A stretch of 36,897 nucleotides of DNA from Clostridia bacterium (lineage in GTDB: Bacteria; Bacillota; Clostridia; TANB77; CAG-508): contig CAADYC010000102.1 in assembly GCA_900753165.1 (NCBI GenBank), positions 1 to 36,897 of the forward strand, read 5' to 3'. The translations under genes and the position numbers were made by a program. Below are positions 17,501 to 25,041 of this stretch, piece by piece. Under the pieces are notes generated by a model. That model saw nothing but the letters and a program-made list of their open reading frames with translations, did not search any database and was not told where the DNA came from. The first letter of the stretch is position 1. Every line of letters starts with the position of its first letter.

Positions 17501-18294
17501 AGTTTTCTTTTAGTGTTTTCAATTGTTTTATGTCTGATTCTATTGTTTGTTTAAACTCATCTAAGTCTTTTTCATATTCTAATCCTTCTATACTATCTTC
17601 AAGTATTGTTATATCATCTGTTACTTCTTCATCCATCTCTTTTAACAAAACTTTTCCCCATGGAGTTTGGCTAAAATCTTTATCTAGTTCATTTTCAATA
17701 TTGAACATTTCTATCTTTTCATTTAGCCATCTTAGTGGATATGGGCTTGAACTTATGTAACTGTAAATGCTTAAAATCAAGTCTTTTAAAGGTGTATCAT
17801 CTCTATAACTTGTATATGTATTTACCAGTTTTGTAAAATCATTATCTTCTGAAAGATATTTTTTTTCAAATAATTCATCTAAAATCTCTTGCTTTAAAAG
17901 TTCTATTTCTGGTGTATCTGCAATTCTAAAATTAGGCGATACATTTTCTAACTCATAAAAATTATTTTTTACAACATCTAAGCAAAATGAATCTATTGTA
18001 CAAATACTTGCCATGTTTAATAAAGTTATTTGTCTTTGTAAATTTTCATTTTCTGGATCTTCATCTAATTTTTTGTATATTGCGTCTAGCACTCTTTCTC
18101 TCATTTCTGATGCTGCTGCATTTGTAAATGTTACTACTAATAATTTATCTATATCTATATTTTCATTTATTGCTTTATTTATTATTCTTTCTACTAATAC
18201 CGCTGTTTTTCCGACTTCCGGCAGCAGCTGCTACTAATAGGTTTGAGTCTTTTTCATATATTGCTTGCTTTTGTTCATTTGTCCAATTTGGCAT
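14538..18294 (-). CDS. addA: Helicase-nuclease AddA, frame broken by one base in Walker A
   Basis: The ATP-dependent helicase/nuclease subunit of the AddAB double-strand break repair complex. The true start is ATG 18294 (MPNWTNEQKQAIYEKD), nine bases after AAGGAG. The frame runs to AAAAGS at residues 22-27, then meets CGG at 18213-18211. Skipping the C continues as G-K-T-A-V-L-V-E-R, the Walker A motif, and the rest of a UvrD-like helicase: VTFTNAAASEMRERV, EIAIDEYQDSN (Walker B), MVGDVKQSIYRFR, SIHKSKGLEFPIVFLV, YVALTRAKEKL. The C-terminal nuclease domain has GIIDLYF and LVDYKTDY. The corrected protein has 1251 residues. No addB is adjacent; a GIY-YIG gene stands where addB is usually found. 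Read literally, the protein would lack its ATP site. Confidence 0.92.
18210..18213 (-). other. CGGA frameshift site in addA
   Basis: The minus strand reads GGA AGT CGG AAA AAC in the incoming frame and reaches a TAA a few codons later. Skipping the C gives GGA AGT GGA AAA ACA: the G-S-G-K-T of Walker A. The extra C is flanked by T and G, so no homopolymer is involved. Same word (CGGAA) and same direction as in mgtA. Confidence 0.82.
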
Positions 18295-18344
18295 TACTTT
18301 TTTCTCCTTATCAAAAATTTTTATGTCCTTTTGTGGGACGGTTC

Positions 18345-18722
18345 TTAAAATGTCATTTTTCTATATCTTCTGCAATCTATTTTTCCATGTAGGTATGTTG
18401 ATAATTTTTCTCCATTTATTAGATTTTCTTTTTGTTTCTTAGTAAGATTTTTTATTTGATATTCTAATTTACATGCTAGCGATTTATCTTTACTTTTCCA
18501 AACTGCTTCAAATTTTATTGCATTATGTGATTTTGTATATTTTGCTCCGTTTTTGCTTTTTGTTTTGTGCTCATTTAGACGTTTATCTAAATCATTTGTC
18601 ATTCCTGTGTAAATTGAATTATCTTCACATCTTAACATATATGTATAGTACATTTTTTCATTTAATGATATTTTTATATCATATACTCCTTCTATTTTTT
18701 TATTCTGTATGTAATATATCAT
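18345..18722 (-). CDS. GIY-YIG nuclease domain protein (YhbQ/YazA type)
   Basis: A small GIY-YIG protein. The canonical domain begins MYYTYMLRCEDNSIYTGMTN (ATG at 18653), giving 102 residues, the usual size. The longer form from 18722 adds 23 residues that are not family-like; neither start has a good ribosome binding site. Motifs visible: YTYML, the IYTGMT turn, the RLNEH catalytic-type Arg, and KFEAVWKSKDKSLACKLEYQIK with the metal-binding Glu. Family members probably act on DNA structures, but the role of this class is poorly known. It precedes addA by 50 bases and may be co-transcribed. Confidence 0.85.
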   Translation of the reverse strand: MIYYIQNKKIEGVYDIKISLNEKMYYTYMLRCEDNSIYTGMTNDLDKRLNEHKTKSKNGAKYTKSHNAIKFEAVWKSKDKSLACKLEYQIKNLTKKQKENLINGEKLSTYLHGKIDCRRYRKMTF

Positions 18723-18776
18723 AGGTTTTATTTTGTTTCAATATTTTATAAAAATAACTTTCCTAATATATAAATT

Positions 18777-18816
18777 AAAAGATAGCATTACTATATTAAT
18801 AGTTCTGCTACCTTTT
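18777..18816 (-). terminator. Terminator after the 18821-19120 gene
   Basis: AAAAGATAGCA pairs with TGCTACCTTTT, with an inner ACTAT/ATAGT stem, directly after the stop codon at 18821. It is followed on the minus strand by TTTTAATTTATATA. Confidence 0.7.
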
Positions 18817-18820
18817 AAAA

Positions 18821-19120
18821 TTACTCAAAAATTTTTTCTAATGCAGCTCTTAATTCCTCTGCATCATATTTTTCAATAAAAATTGATTTTCTTTTTTTTC
18901 CATATACATATAAGAAAATAATTCTTATCACTCCATCTTGATAAACTTGGATTGTTTCAATTTCGTCAATGTTTTCAAAAACGCAACTGAATTTTTTTGC
19001 ATAATACCCATATGCATAAGCACTTTTAATAGCAAGTTCTTTTAATAAAATTTTTATTAGTTCTTTGCTATACATTCTCCTCTGTTTCCGCCCAATCCAT
19101 ATCAAAATTTTTCTGTCCAT
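18821..19120 (-). CDS. Small protein of unknown function
   Basis: 99 residues from ATG 19120, ten bases after GGAGG. Not recognised. It is Lys/Glu-rich, with a predicted helix (SKELIKILLKELAIKSAYAY), a central strand-like DGVIRIIFLYVYGKKRKS and a helical end (AEELRAALEKIF). A start at the internal ATG 19075 (MYSKEL) would remove the odd Arg/Trp-rich N-terminus and its one CGG codon (19090-19088), but AGGAG is only one base from that ATG. It shares an 80-base promoter module with the ankyrin gene. Confidence 0.6.
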   Translation of the reverse strand: MDRKILIWIGRKQRRMYSKELIKILLKELAIKSAYAYGYYAKKFSCVFENIDEIETIQVYQDGVIRIIFLYVYGKKRKSIFIEKYDAEELRAALEKIFE

Positions 19121-19123
19121 ATG

Positions 19124-19203
19124 TTTTCTACCTCCAAATTTTTTGTTGATATATTTACAATGTTACTGTTTTATATTATATAAAAAATTATGTAAATTGT
19201 CAA
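19124..19203 (-). repeat. Promoter module copy A
   Basis: About 80 bases nearly identical to 20087-20166, from the ribosome binding site to the -35. The promoter is full consensus: TTGACA (19198-19203), 17 bases, TATAAT (19175-19180). The match ends at the coding region and just beyond the -35, so the module itself was duplicated or recombined. Confidence 0.8.
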
Positions 19204-19244
19204 TACATAGCAAAACCGGATATTAATAACATTTGCATAATATT

Positions 19245-19273
19245 AAAAAGAGAACTCAATGAATTCTCTTTTT
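19245..19273 (-). terminator. Terminator of the ankyrin gene
   Basis: AAAAAGAGAA (19245-19254) pairs with TTCTCTTTTT (19264-19273) around a nine-base loop, seven bases past the stop of the ankyrin gene. A/T tracts on both sides make it potentially bidirectional. Confidence 0.8.
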
Positions 19274-19280
19274 AACGGCT

Positions 19281-20087
19281 TTACTTAGCATTCTTATCAG
19301 CTCCAGCATTAATTAACATTTTCTCTATTTCCTTATAGCCTTTTTTTCTTGCAATCTTAATATTATAGTTGTCATTGATAGTAACATCTGCTCCTTCTTT
19401 AATAAGCATTTTTACCATTTTTTTATTTCCTTTAGCTGTTGCATGCATAAGTGCACTGTTTTTGTGCTCTGTAATATCTGCTCCTGATTTCCTTAATAAT
19501 TTTACTAATTCTGTATTACCAGCTTTTAATGCCATTAGAATAGCTCCATTATTATTTGCAGTTACATCTGCTCCTGCTTCAATTAGCAATTTTACAATTT
19601 CTATAAAACCATTTTTAGAAGCTACAAAAATAGCATAATTATCATTTGCAGTAACATCTGCTCCGTTTTCAATTAAAAATTTTACTAATTCAGTATCTCC
19701 CTTTTCAGAAGCTTCTCTTATAGCAAAATTATTGTATACTTTTACATCTGCCCCTGCTTTGACCAACATTTTTACTATTTCTATATTTCCTTCTTTTATT
19801 GCTGTTGGGAATGCTGATATAGCCACTCTCTTTTTTGCTACAAAATCAGTAGCTAATAGCTCACTTAATAATTCCTGCATGTTAAATTTGATAGCTATAC
19901 TTGTTATTGTCTCAAGTTCTACTTCTGACAAACTTTCAAGTGGAAATCTTATTTTAGTTTCAATAAAATTTTCTTTTTTACTTACTTCAATGTCTACATT
20001 TTCAAAGAAATCTGGATTCATCTTGTTATAACTTTGAATAATTTCTTTGTTTCTTTCTTTTTTTGTTAAGTGCCGCTTTTTTTCCAT
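19281..20087 (-). CDS. Ankyrin repeat protein
   Basis: 268 residues. Residues about 1-90 are a charged, mainly helical domain of unknown function. From about 90 to the end run five to six 33-residue ankyrin repeats with consensus ...IVKLLIEAGADVTANDNYAI..., each carrying the ELVKxLIxxGADV helix pair. Ankyrin arrays bind proteins; no enzymatic domain or secretion signal is seen. GGAGG lies six bases before the ATG. Codon 5 is CGG (20075-20073), rare in this window. It sits behind the duplicated promoter module and has its own terminator, so it behaves as a separate cassette. Confidence 0.9.
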   Translation of the reverse strand: MEKKRHLTKKERNKEIIQSYNKMNPDFFENVDIEVSKKENFIETKIRFPLESLSEVELETITSIAIKFNMQELLSELLATDFVAKKRVAISAFPTAIKEGNIEIVKMLVKAGADVKVYNNFAIREASEKGDTELVKFLIENGADVTANDNYAIFVASKNGFIEIVKLLIEAGADVTANNNGAILMALKAGNTELVKLLRKSGADITEHKNSALMHATAKGNKKMVKMLIKEGADVTINDNYNIKIARKKGYKEIEKMLINAGADKNAK

Positions 20088-20166
20088 TTTCTACCTCCAA
20101 AATTTTTTGTTGATATTTTACTTTGCTTCCATTTTATATTATATAAAAAATTATGTAAATTGTCAA
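20087..20166 (-). repeat. Promoter module copy B
   Basis: Partner of 19124-19203. TTGACA (20161-20166), 17 bases, TATAAT (20138-20143), then a leader ending in GGAGGTAGAAA before the ankyrin ATG. The differences between copies lie mainly in the 15-20 bases just downstream of the -10. Confidence 0.8.
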
Positions 20167-20200
20167 TTGTTTCTTTTTAGGTAGATGTCTCAAAAATACA

Positions 20201-22888
20201 TTATATATTATCATTTCTAATAGTTTCAATAATATTTTGTTTATTAATCTTACTCATAGAATATCTCATAATAATACCAATAACAACAGCCACAAATATC
20301 ACAGCAACCGCAATTGATTTATAAGGTAATACATATTCAATTTCCATACTATTTCTAAACACATTATACATACCATAAGATAACACTAATCCAATTGGTA
20401 TACCAATAACCAAAGATTTAACACCATAAAAAATACTTTCTAATCTAATCATTCTATTAAATTCTTTTTTGGTCATTCCTATTGATTTAAGCATTGCAAA
20501 TTCTTTTTTTCTTAAATTCATATTTGTTGTTATAGTATTGAAAATGTTTGTTATTCCTATTAATGTAATTACTCCAATAAATCCGTATAAGAATATTGAG
20601 ATAACTAATACAACTGCATTTTCAGCCTTGACTGATTTTTCCATATTAAATGTATTCAAATTAGAGTTAGTAAGATTATTATCATTTTTATATTGTTCAA
20701 CTTCTTCATCTAATTTATAAGCATCATTTGATTGTGCATATAATGAAGCTGTTTCATACCCAGTTTTGTTTATGAATTCTTCACTCACAATAAAAAATGC
20801 ATTGGAATTATACATACTTTCTACTCCCTTAGGTCTCTCTTCTGTTCTTGCTACTATTTTAACGCTATATTCCTTGTCTCCTATTTTTCCAGTTACAATG
20901 TCTCCTTTTTTCCAAGTATACATACTTCCTTGAATTCTCTTTCCATTTTCATCCATATTTATATTATTATCAATTAAAATTACTCCATCTTTATATGTTT
21001 CATAATCTCCGCCTATTTTTTTCAAATAGTTTTCATATTCATTTTTGCTTAAAGCAATGATGTTTACATCATCTATTGGGTTATTTTTAGCATCCACAGC
21101 ATAAAATCTGCCTTTAATATCTTTTCCATAATCAGTTAATTCTGACTTATGTTTATCATTTATCTTCATTTCAAATGTATTGATTTTATTTATTGATACA
21201 TCTCCTGCATCTGGCAAGTTTGATATGTCTGTTAACATTTTTAAATTTTCTGCTTGTTCTTTCTCAAATTTTTCTGTATCTTCAGGTGATGCAGTTGTGT
21301 ACGCATATACTACATAATTATAATTTCTTTCTGTATAATATGCACTTGACATTTTAAATCCATATTGTATAAAACTTGATATTGCAATAAATATTACAAC
21401 ACTTACTATTATAGAAATTACTGTTGTTCTATATTTTTTCTTACTTCTTTTTAAATTTTTGTATGCAATTTCTCCACCTGTTTTAAATATTTTCGTTATG
21501 ATTTTTGGACATTTTATTTTCTTAGCTTTTAATTTTACATCTTCTGAACTTCTTATTGCTTCAATTGGTGTTATTTTTGATGCTTTTTTAGCTGAATTTC
21601 TGCAAGATAGCCATATTGTTACAATTGATACAATTATACTTACAACTATTGCAGTCCATGATATTCCATATGTTAGTAAAGTCCCACTTGATACATAATC
21701 TTTTAATATATAATTTACTACATTTACTAATATATAAATTGCAAATATTCCACTTAAAATTCCTAGAGGTATTCCTATAATTCCTAATATAAAGCCTTCA
21801 AAATAAACACTTTTTTTGATTTGTTTTTTTGTTGCTCCAATGCTTGAAAGCATTCCATATTGTTTTAATCTTTCTGTTATTGATATTGCAAATCCATTTC
21901 TAATAACAAATACACTTGATACTAGAACAATTCCCATTATGAATGCTCCTAGTCCATAAATTGTTTTTAGTGTTTCATCATCTAGACTTGCCCCTTGATA
22001 TGCTAATAATTCTTTATTTATTTTTATCTTATATTTATAACTTTTATATGTTTTATCTAACCCGCTAACTCTATTAAAATCATTTTCTTTTGTTCCAGAT
22101 TTTGCGGTTACCATTTGGTTTATGCTTTCTGTATTTTTTACATAATCATTTGGTTTTGTATATAGAACTGCTATATTTGCTTTTTTATTTATTGTTTGCA
22201 TTTTTGTGATAACTGTAAACCAGTCTGCTTCATATGGTTCAATTATTGTAGTTGGTCTTTCTATTATTCCAACAATTTTATATGTTTTTGAAGTTACGTT
22301 AACAATTTCATTTTCAGTTGTTTGTTCTGTTCCATCTGTTTTTTTGATTTGTTCTTCATCATAATAATTAGCATTTTGATTTTCTAAAGTTCCTTTTAAT
22401 TCTCCAACATTTAATGTTATAGTATCTCCAACTTTATAATTTGTCTTAAATTTTTCATTTATTCTAGTTGAAATTGCAAGTTCACCATCATTTTCTGGTA
22501 ATCTACCATCTTTTACATTTATAGCCATATTATTTAAAAACTTGTCATTCATTGAAATAATATTAACAAGCGGCTTTTCTTCTTCCTCTGTTGATGTATT
22601 TACATTTGGTAAATAACTATATCCTAATTCTTCTGATAAATAGTAGTCTTCAATACTTCTATTTTCTTCAATATATTTAAGTTCATCTTTTGGAACATTA
22701 TAAAAAATTGCATGATAATTTCCTTGACTATTTTTTGCAGTTTCTACAAATGTCTTTTGAAAACTTGTTATAAGACCTGCTACTCCACAGATTAAAGCTG
22801 TTGATAAAATAATTCCAATTATGATTACTATTGACCTTTTTTTATTTAGCCTTAAATCTTTTACACTTAATTCATTTAAAACCTTCAT
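20201..22888 (-). CDS. ABC transporter permease, FtsX/MacB-like
   Basis: 895 residues, a long two-module FtsX permease. An N-terminal helix (SIVIIIGIILSTALICGVAG) is followed by a large extracytoplasmic domain, three helices with the FtsX signature (LKQYGMLSSIGATKKQIKKS), a second N-terminal-like helix (TVISIIVSVVIFIAISSFI), a second external domain and a final FtsX module (KKEFAMLKSIGMTKKEFNRM). Such pumps in Firmicutes usually export or sense antimicrobial peptides or lipoproteins and are controlled by a two-component system. Its ATG overlaps the ATPase stop (TAATG), so the two are tightly coupled. Confidence 0.9.
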   Translation of the reverse strand: MKVLNELSVKDLRLNKKRSIVIIIGIILSTALICGVAGLITSFQKTFVETAKNSQGNYHAIFYNVPKDELKYIEENRSIEDYYLSEELGYSYLPNVNTSTEEEEKPLVNIISMNDKFLNNMAINVKDGRLPENDGELAISTRINEKFKTNYKVGDTITLNVGELKGTLENQNANYYDEEQIKKTDGTEQTTENEIVNVTSKTYKIVGIIERPTTIIEPYEADWFTVITKMQTINKKANIAVLYTKPNDYVKNTESINQMVTAKSGTKENDFNRVSGLDKTYKSYKYKIKINKELLAYQGASLDDETLKTIYGLGAFIMGIVLVSSVFVIRNGFAISITERLKQYGMLSSIGATKKQIKKSVYFEGFILGIIGIPLGILSGIFAIYILVNVVNYILKDYVSSGTLLTYGISWTAIVVSIIVSIVTIWLSCRNSAKKASKITPIEAIRSSEDVKLKAKKIKCPKIITKIFKTGGEIAYKNLKRSKKKYRTTVISIIVSVVIFIAISSFIQYGFKMSSAYYTERNYNYVVYAYTTASPEDTEKFEKEQAENLKMLTDISNLPDAGDVSINKINTFEMKINDKHKSELTDYGKDIKGRFYAVDAKNNPIDDVNIIALSKNEYENYLKKIGGDYETYKDGVILIDNNINMDENGKRIQGSMYTWKKGDIVTGKIGDKEYSVKIVARTEERPKGVESMYNSNAFFIVSEEFINKTGYETASLYAQSNDAYKLDEEVEQYKNDNNLTNSNLNTFNMEKSVKAENAVVLVISIFLYGFIGVITLIGITNIFNTITTNMNLRKKEFAMLKSIGMTKKEFNRMIRLESIFYGVKSLVIGIPIGLVLSYGMYNVFRNSMEIEYVLPYKSIAVAVIFVAVVIGIIMRYSMSKINKQNIIETIRNDNI

Positions 22889-23571
22889 TATTTTCCAGTC
22901 CTTTCATCTTTAATTATTTTTCCATCATCAATTGTTATAATTCTATCTGCTTCTAATGCAATTTTTTCGTCATGAGTTATAACTATAACGGTTTGATTAT
23001 ACTTTTTATTTGAAAGTCTTAATAATGAAATAATCTCTTCACTTGCCTTTGAATCTAAGTTTCCAGTTGGTTCATCTGCAAGCATTAATGCAGGTTCATT
23101 CATCATCGCTCTACCAATAGAAACTCTTTGTTGTTGACCTCCTGATAATTGGTTTGGCAAATTGTATTTTCTTTTTTCAAGCCCTAATGTTTTTAATAAA
23201 TCATTTAGTCTTCTTTCGTCAACATCTCTACCATCTAATTTTGTTGGTAATGTGATATTTTCTGCAACATTTAAAACTGGTATTAAATTATAAAATTGAT
23301 AAATTAAACCAATTTGTCTTCTTCTAAATATAGCAAGATTATCATCATTTAAAGTGTAAATATCTTTACCATCTATAAAAACTTTTCCTGATGTTGGTCT
23401 GTCTACTCCACCTATTAGATGTAATAATGTAGATTTTCCGCTTCCGCTTGCTCCTATTATTGCAACAAACTCTCCTTTTTGTACAGAAAACGATACATTG
23501 TCTACTGCTTTTACTTGATTTTCTCCTTTTCCATATGTTTTGTTTAAGTTTTCTACTCTTAATATTTCCAT
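22888..23571 (-). CDS. ABC transporter ATPase, MacB/LolD type
   Basis: 227 residues. Walker A GASGSGKST, Q-loop YQFYNLIPVLNV, signature LSGGQQQRVSIGRAMM, Walker B LMLADEPTGNLD and the H-loop TVIVITHD are intact. The family is the MacB/LolD/BceA group that powers FtsX-type permeases. The start was set at MEILRVENL (23571), which has GAGG six bases upstream; the ten-residue longer form to 23601 lacks a site. It is preceded by direct repeats and a -10 that suggest activator control. Confidence 0.93.
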   Translation of the reverse strand: MEILRVENLNKTYGKGENQVKAVDNVSFSVQKGEFVAIIGASGSGKSTLLHLIGGVDRPTSGKVFIDGKDIYTLNDDNLAIFRRRQIGLIYQFYNLIPVLNVAENITLPTKLDGRDVDERRLNDLLKTLGLEKRKYNLPNQLSGGQQQRVSIGRAMMNEPALMLADEPTGNLDSKASEEIISLLRLSNKKYNQTVIVITHDEKIALEADRIITIDDGKIIKDERTGK

Positions 23572-23626
23572 ATTCTTCCTCACTTTCTTTTTTGTCCCCA
23601 AAAGAACATTTTATTTTGTTGTATTT

Positions 23627-23681
23627 AGTATAATTTTTGAAAGTGACTTTTAGGTGACTTTTTTACTATAAATTTTGTCAC
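23627..23681 (-). promoter_or_regulatory. Activator-type promoter of the ABC transporter
   Basis: A TATACT -10 (23627-23632) has no good -35. Instead two AAAAGTCAC direct repeats (core GTGAC on the plus strand at 23643 and 23654) sit 11 bases apart over the -35 position. An inverted copy (GTCAC, 23677-23681) lies upstream. Direct repeats at one helical turn over the -35 are typical of OmpR-family response regulators. Confidence 0.55.
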
Positions 23682-23743
23682 TTTTTAATTTTGATATAAA
23701 ACATAGGTAAGTATTAATTTTTACGATAACTTTCCTAGAATAT

Positions 23744-23784
23744 AAAAAAACTATGGAGATACATCATATCTCCATAGTTTTTTT
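23744..23784. terminator. Bidirectional terminator of the HTH/coiled-coil cassette
   Basis: AAAAAAACTATGGAGAT (23744-23760) and ATCTCCATAGTTTTTTT (23768-23784) form a perfect 17-bp stem with a seven-base loop. The A/T ends give a T-run on either strand. It lies 11 bases past the stop at 23796. Confidence 0.9.
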
Positions 23785-23795
23785 AATTATGGCAA

Positions 23796-24647
23796 TTATA
23801 GGTTTTCGAATATAATTTGATCATCTTTTGATTCAAATGTTAATTCGTATTTCCGATTTTTAGCTTGCAACTTTTCAACTAGTACTAATAATTTTGCAAA
23901 TTGCTGCACTTGTTTTAAAGAAAGTTCTTCTACAGCCTTATTGTGAATTAAGCTGTCAAAAACTTCATCCCAACCTGTTGTTTCTGGTATATCTGCTTCA
24001 TTGTCGATTTCTGTTTCTCCGTTTTTATAAACGAAGATAATAATTTTCTCGAAACTTTTTATACAGATTTTTACCTCTTCTAATGTTTGCTTATTAGTAG
24101 ATATTGTTTTATTTTCGGCTGCAATTCTCTCTGTGATTTCTACTAACTCTGTTGAAATTTTTTCTACTTCTTTCTGATTCCGCTTGATGATTTCTTTTAA
24201 TTCCAACATTTTCTCTCTTTGCTGCCTTAATTCTTCAAAGAGCTTCATTCTTTCTGAAATCGACTTTTCATGTAACATTTCTTGCTTAGAAATTTCTGAA
24301 ATTAGAAGTGTTTCTCTTTCTTTCAGTTTTTGTAATTCACTGTCTTCTGTTGTGGAATTATTCACTTGTTTGTCCTCCTGCAATATCGGTCTACTGCTTT
24401 CATGAATTTGGCTTAATGTTAATTTTGGTCCTTTTCCTTGAACTCTTTTTGTAGGTTTTCTTTTTTTTGCATTTTTTGTCATATTCCGCACTATTGAATT
24501 TTTTGCTTTTTCACAAAAATTTTTTTCTAAATATTCCAAAAATTCATCTTGTGTACATTCATATTTTTGAGCAAAATCTTCAAGTGTTGCTCCACGCTTT
24601 AGTTCAATTTCTAGTGTTTTTCCTTTTAAATCTCTTAAGCTACTCAT
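23796..24647 (-). CDS. Coiled-coil protein of unknown function
   Basis: 283 residues, not recognised. Residues about 1-55 form a small compact domain (LKGKTLEIELKRGATLEDFA, then YECTQDEFLEYL) that looks like a winged or SAM-like DNA-binding fold, followed by a basic linker (NAKKRKPTKRVQGKG). Residues about 105-195 are a long coiled coil. The C-terminal domain contains KIIIFVYKNGETEI and TGWDEVFDSLI. It overlaps the HTH gene upstream by four bases (ATGA) and shares its promoter and terminator. Three in-frame CGG codons (24488-24486, 24182-24180, 23855-23853), unlike the surrounding genes, suggest recent transfer. Confidence 0.7.
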   Translation of the reverse strand: MSSLRDLKGKTLEIELKRGATLEDFAQKYECTQDEFLEYLEKNFCEKAKNSIVRNMTKNAKKRKPTKRVQGKGPKLTLSQIHESSRPILQEDKQVNNSTTEDSELQKLKERETLLISEISKQEMLHEKSISERMKLFEELRQQREKMLELKEIIKRNQKEVEKISTELVEITERIAAENKTISTNKQTLEEVKICIKSFEKIIIFVYKNGETEIDNEADIPETTGWDEVFDSLIHNKAVEELSLKQVQQFAKLLVLVEKLQAKNRKYELTFESKDDQIIFENL

Positions 24648-24982
24648 TTTAGTTCCTCCATTTTTAATGCATCGTCAATAGCCAAGATTATGCCATCAAC
24701 ATTTTCCAACATACCTAAAAAATATTTTCTCAGGTTTTCAGTAGATAATATTTCTTTTTCTTGTTGAAATTCATTTTTTTTGCTATGTTGATTACGCTCT
24801 CGAGAAAGTAATTCATCTCGAGAAACATGGTTTTCATCGGCAATTTCTTGTAAATGCATATAAATGCATTGAGTAGTTACACCACAAATCTTTGCAATTT
24901 CATTAATTGTTTTTCCAGAATTCCGAAGTTTCATGAAATCTTCTTTCATTTTAATTGTTTTTTTTGTTTCTTTTTTTGCCAT
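24644..24982 (-). CDS. Small helix-turn-helix protein
   Basis: 112 residues. An HTH of the resolvase/terminase-small-subunit style is clear at about residues 14-50 (FMKLRNSGKTINEIAKICGV, then TQCIYMHLQEIA). It is followed by a charged helical stretch and a C-terminal helix (YFLGMLENVDGIILAIDDAL). AGGAGG is a few bases upstream of the ATG. A perfect palindrome (25001-25016) lies between its promoter and start, a natural autoregulatory operator. One in-frame CGG (24925-24923). Likely the regulator or DNA-binding partner of the coiled-coil protein. Confidence 0.75.
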   Translation of the reverse strand: MAKKETKKTIKMKEDFMKLRNSGKTINEIAKICGVTTQCIYMHLQEIADENHVSRDELLSRERNQHSKKNEFQQEKEILSTENLRKYFLGMLENVDGIILAIDDALKMEELK

Positions 24983-25000
24983 AATATCCTCCTTTGTATC

Positions 25001-25016
25001 TCTGGTTACAACCAGA
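25001..25016. promoter_or_regulatory. Palindromic operator candidate of the HTH cassette
   Basis: TCTGGTT and AACCAGA around a two-base centre, a perfect 16-base dyad. It lies in the leader just upstream of the ribosome binding site and about 25 bases after the -10, a position suited to a repressor roadblock. Confidence 0.6.
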
Positions 25017-25041
25017 TTTTTCTGACATATTTACATTTTCT

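Noticed and set aside
8695..18213. Reassignment of CGG to another amino acid (Trp or Gln, as reported in other Firmicutes)
   Set aside because: Reading CGG as any single amino acid does not restore the frame of addA or mgtA; only a one-base shift does.
19124..20166. CRISPR or other repeat array
   Set aside because: Only two copies of the 80-base module, each at a gene start; no spacer-repeat pattern.
22888..23601. Longer ABC ATPase from 23601
   Set aside because: The extra ten residues are not conserved and lack a ribosome binding site; MEILRVENL has one.
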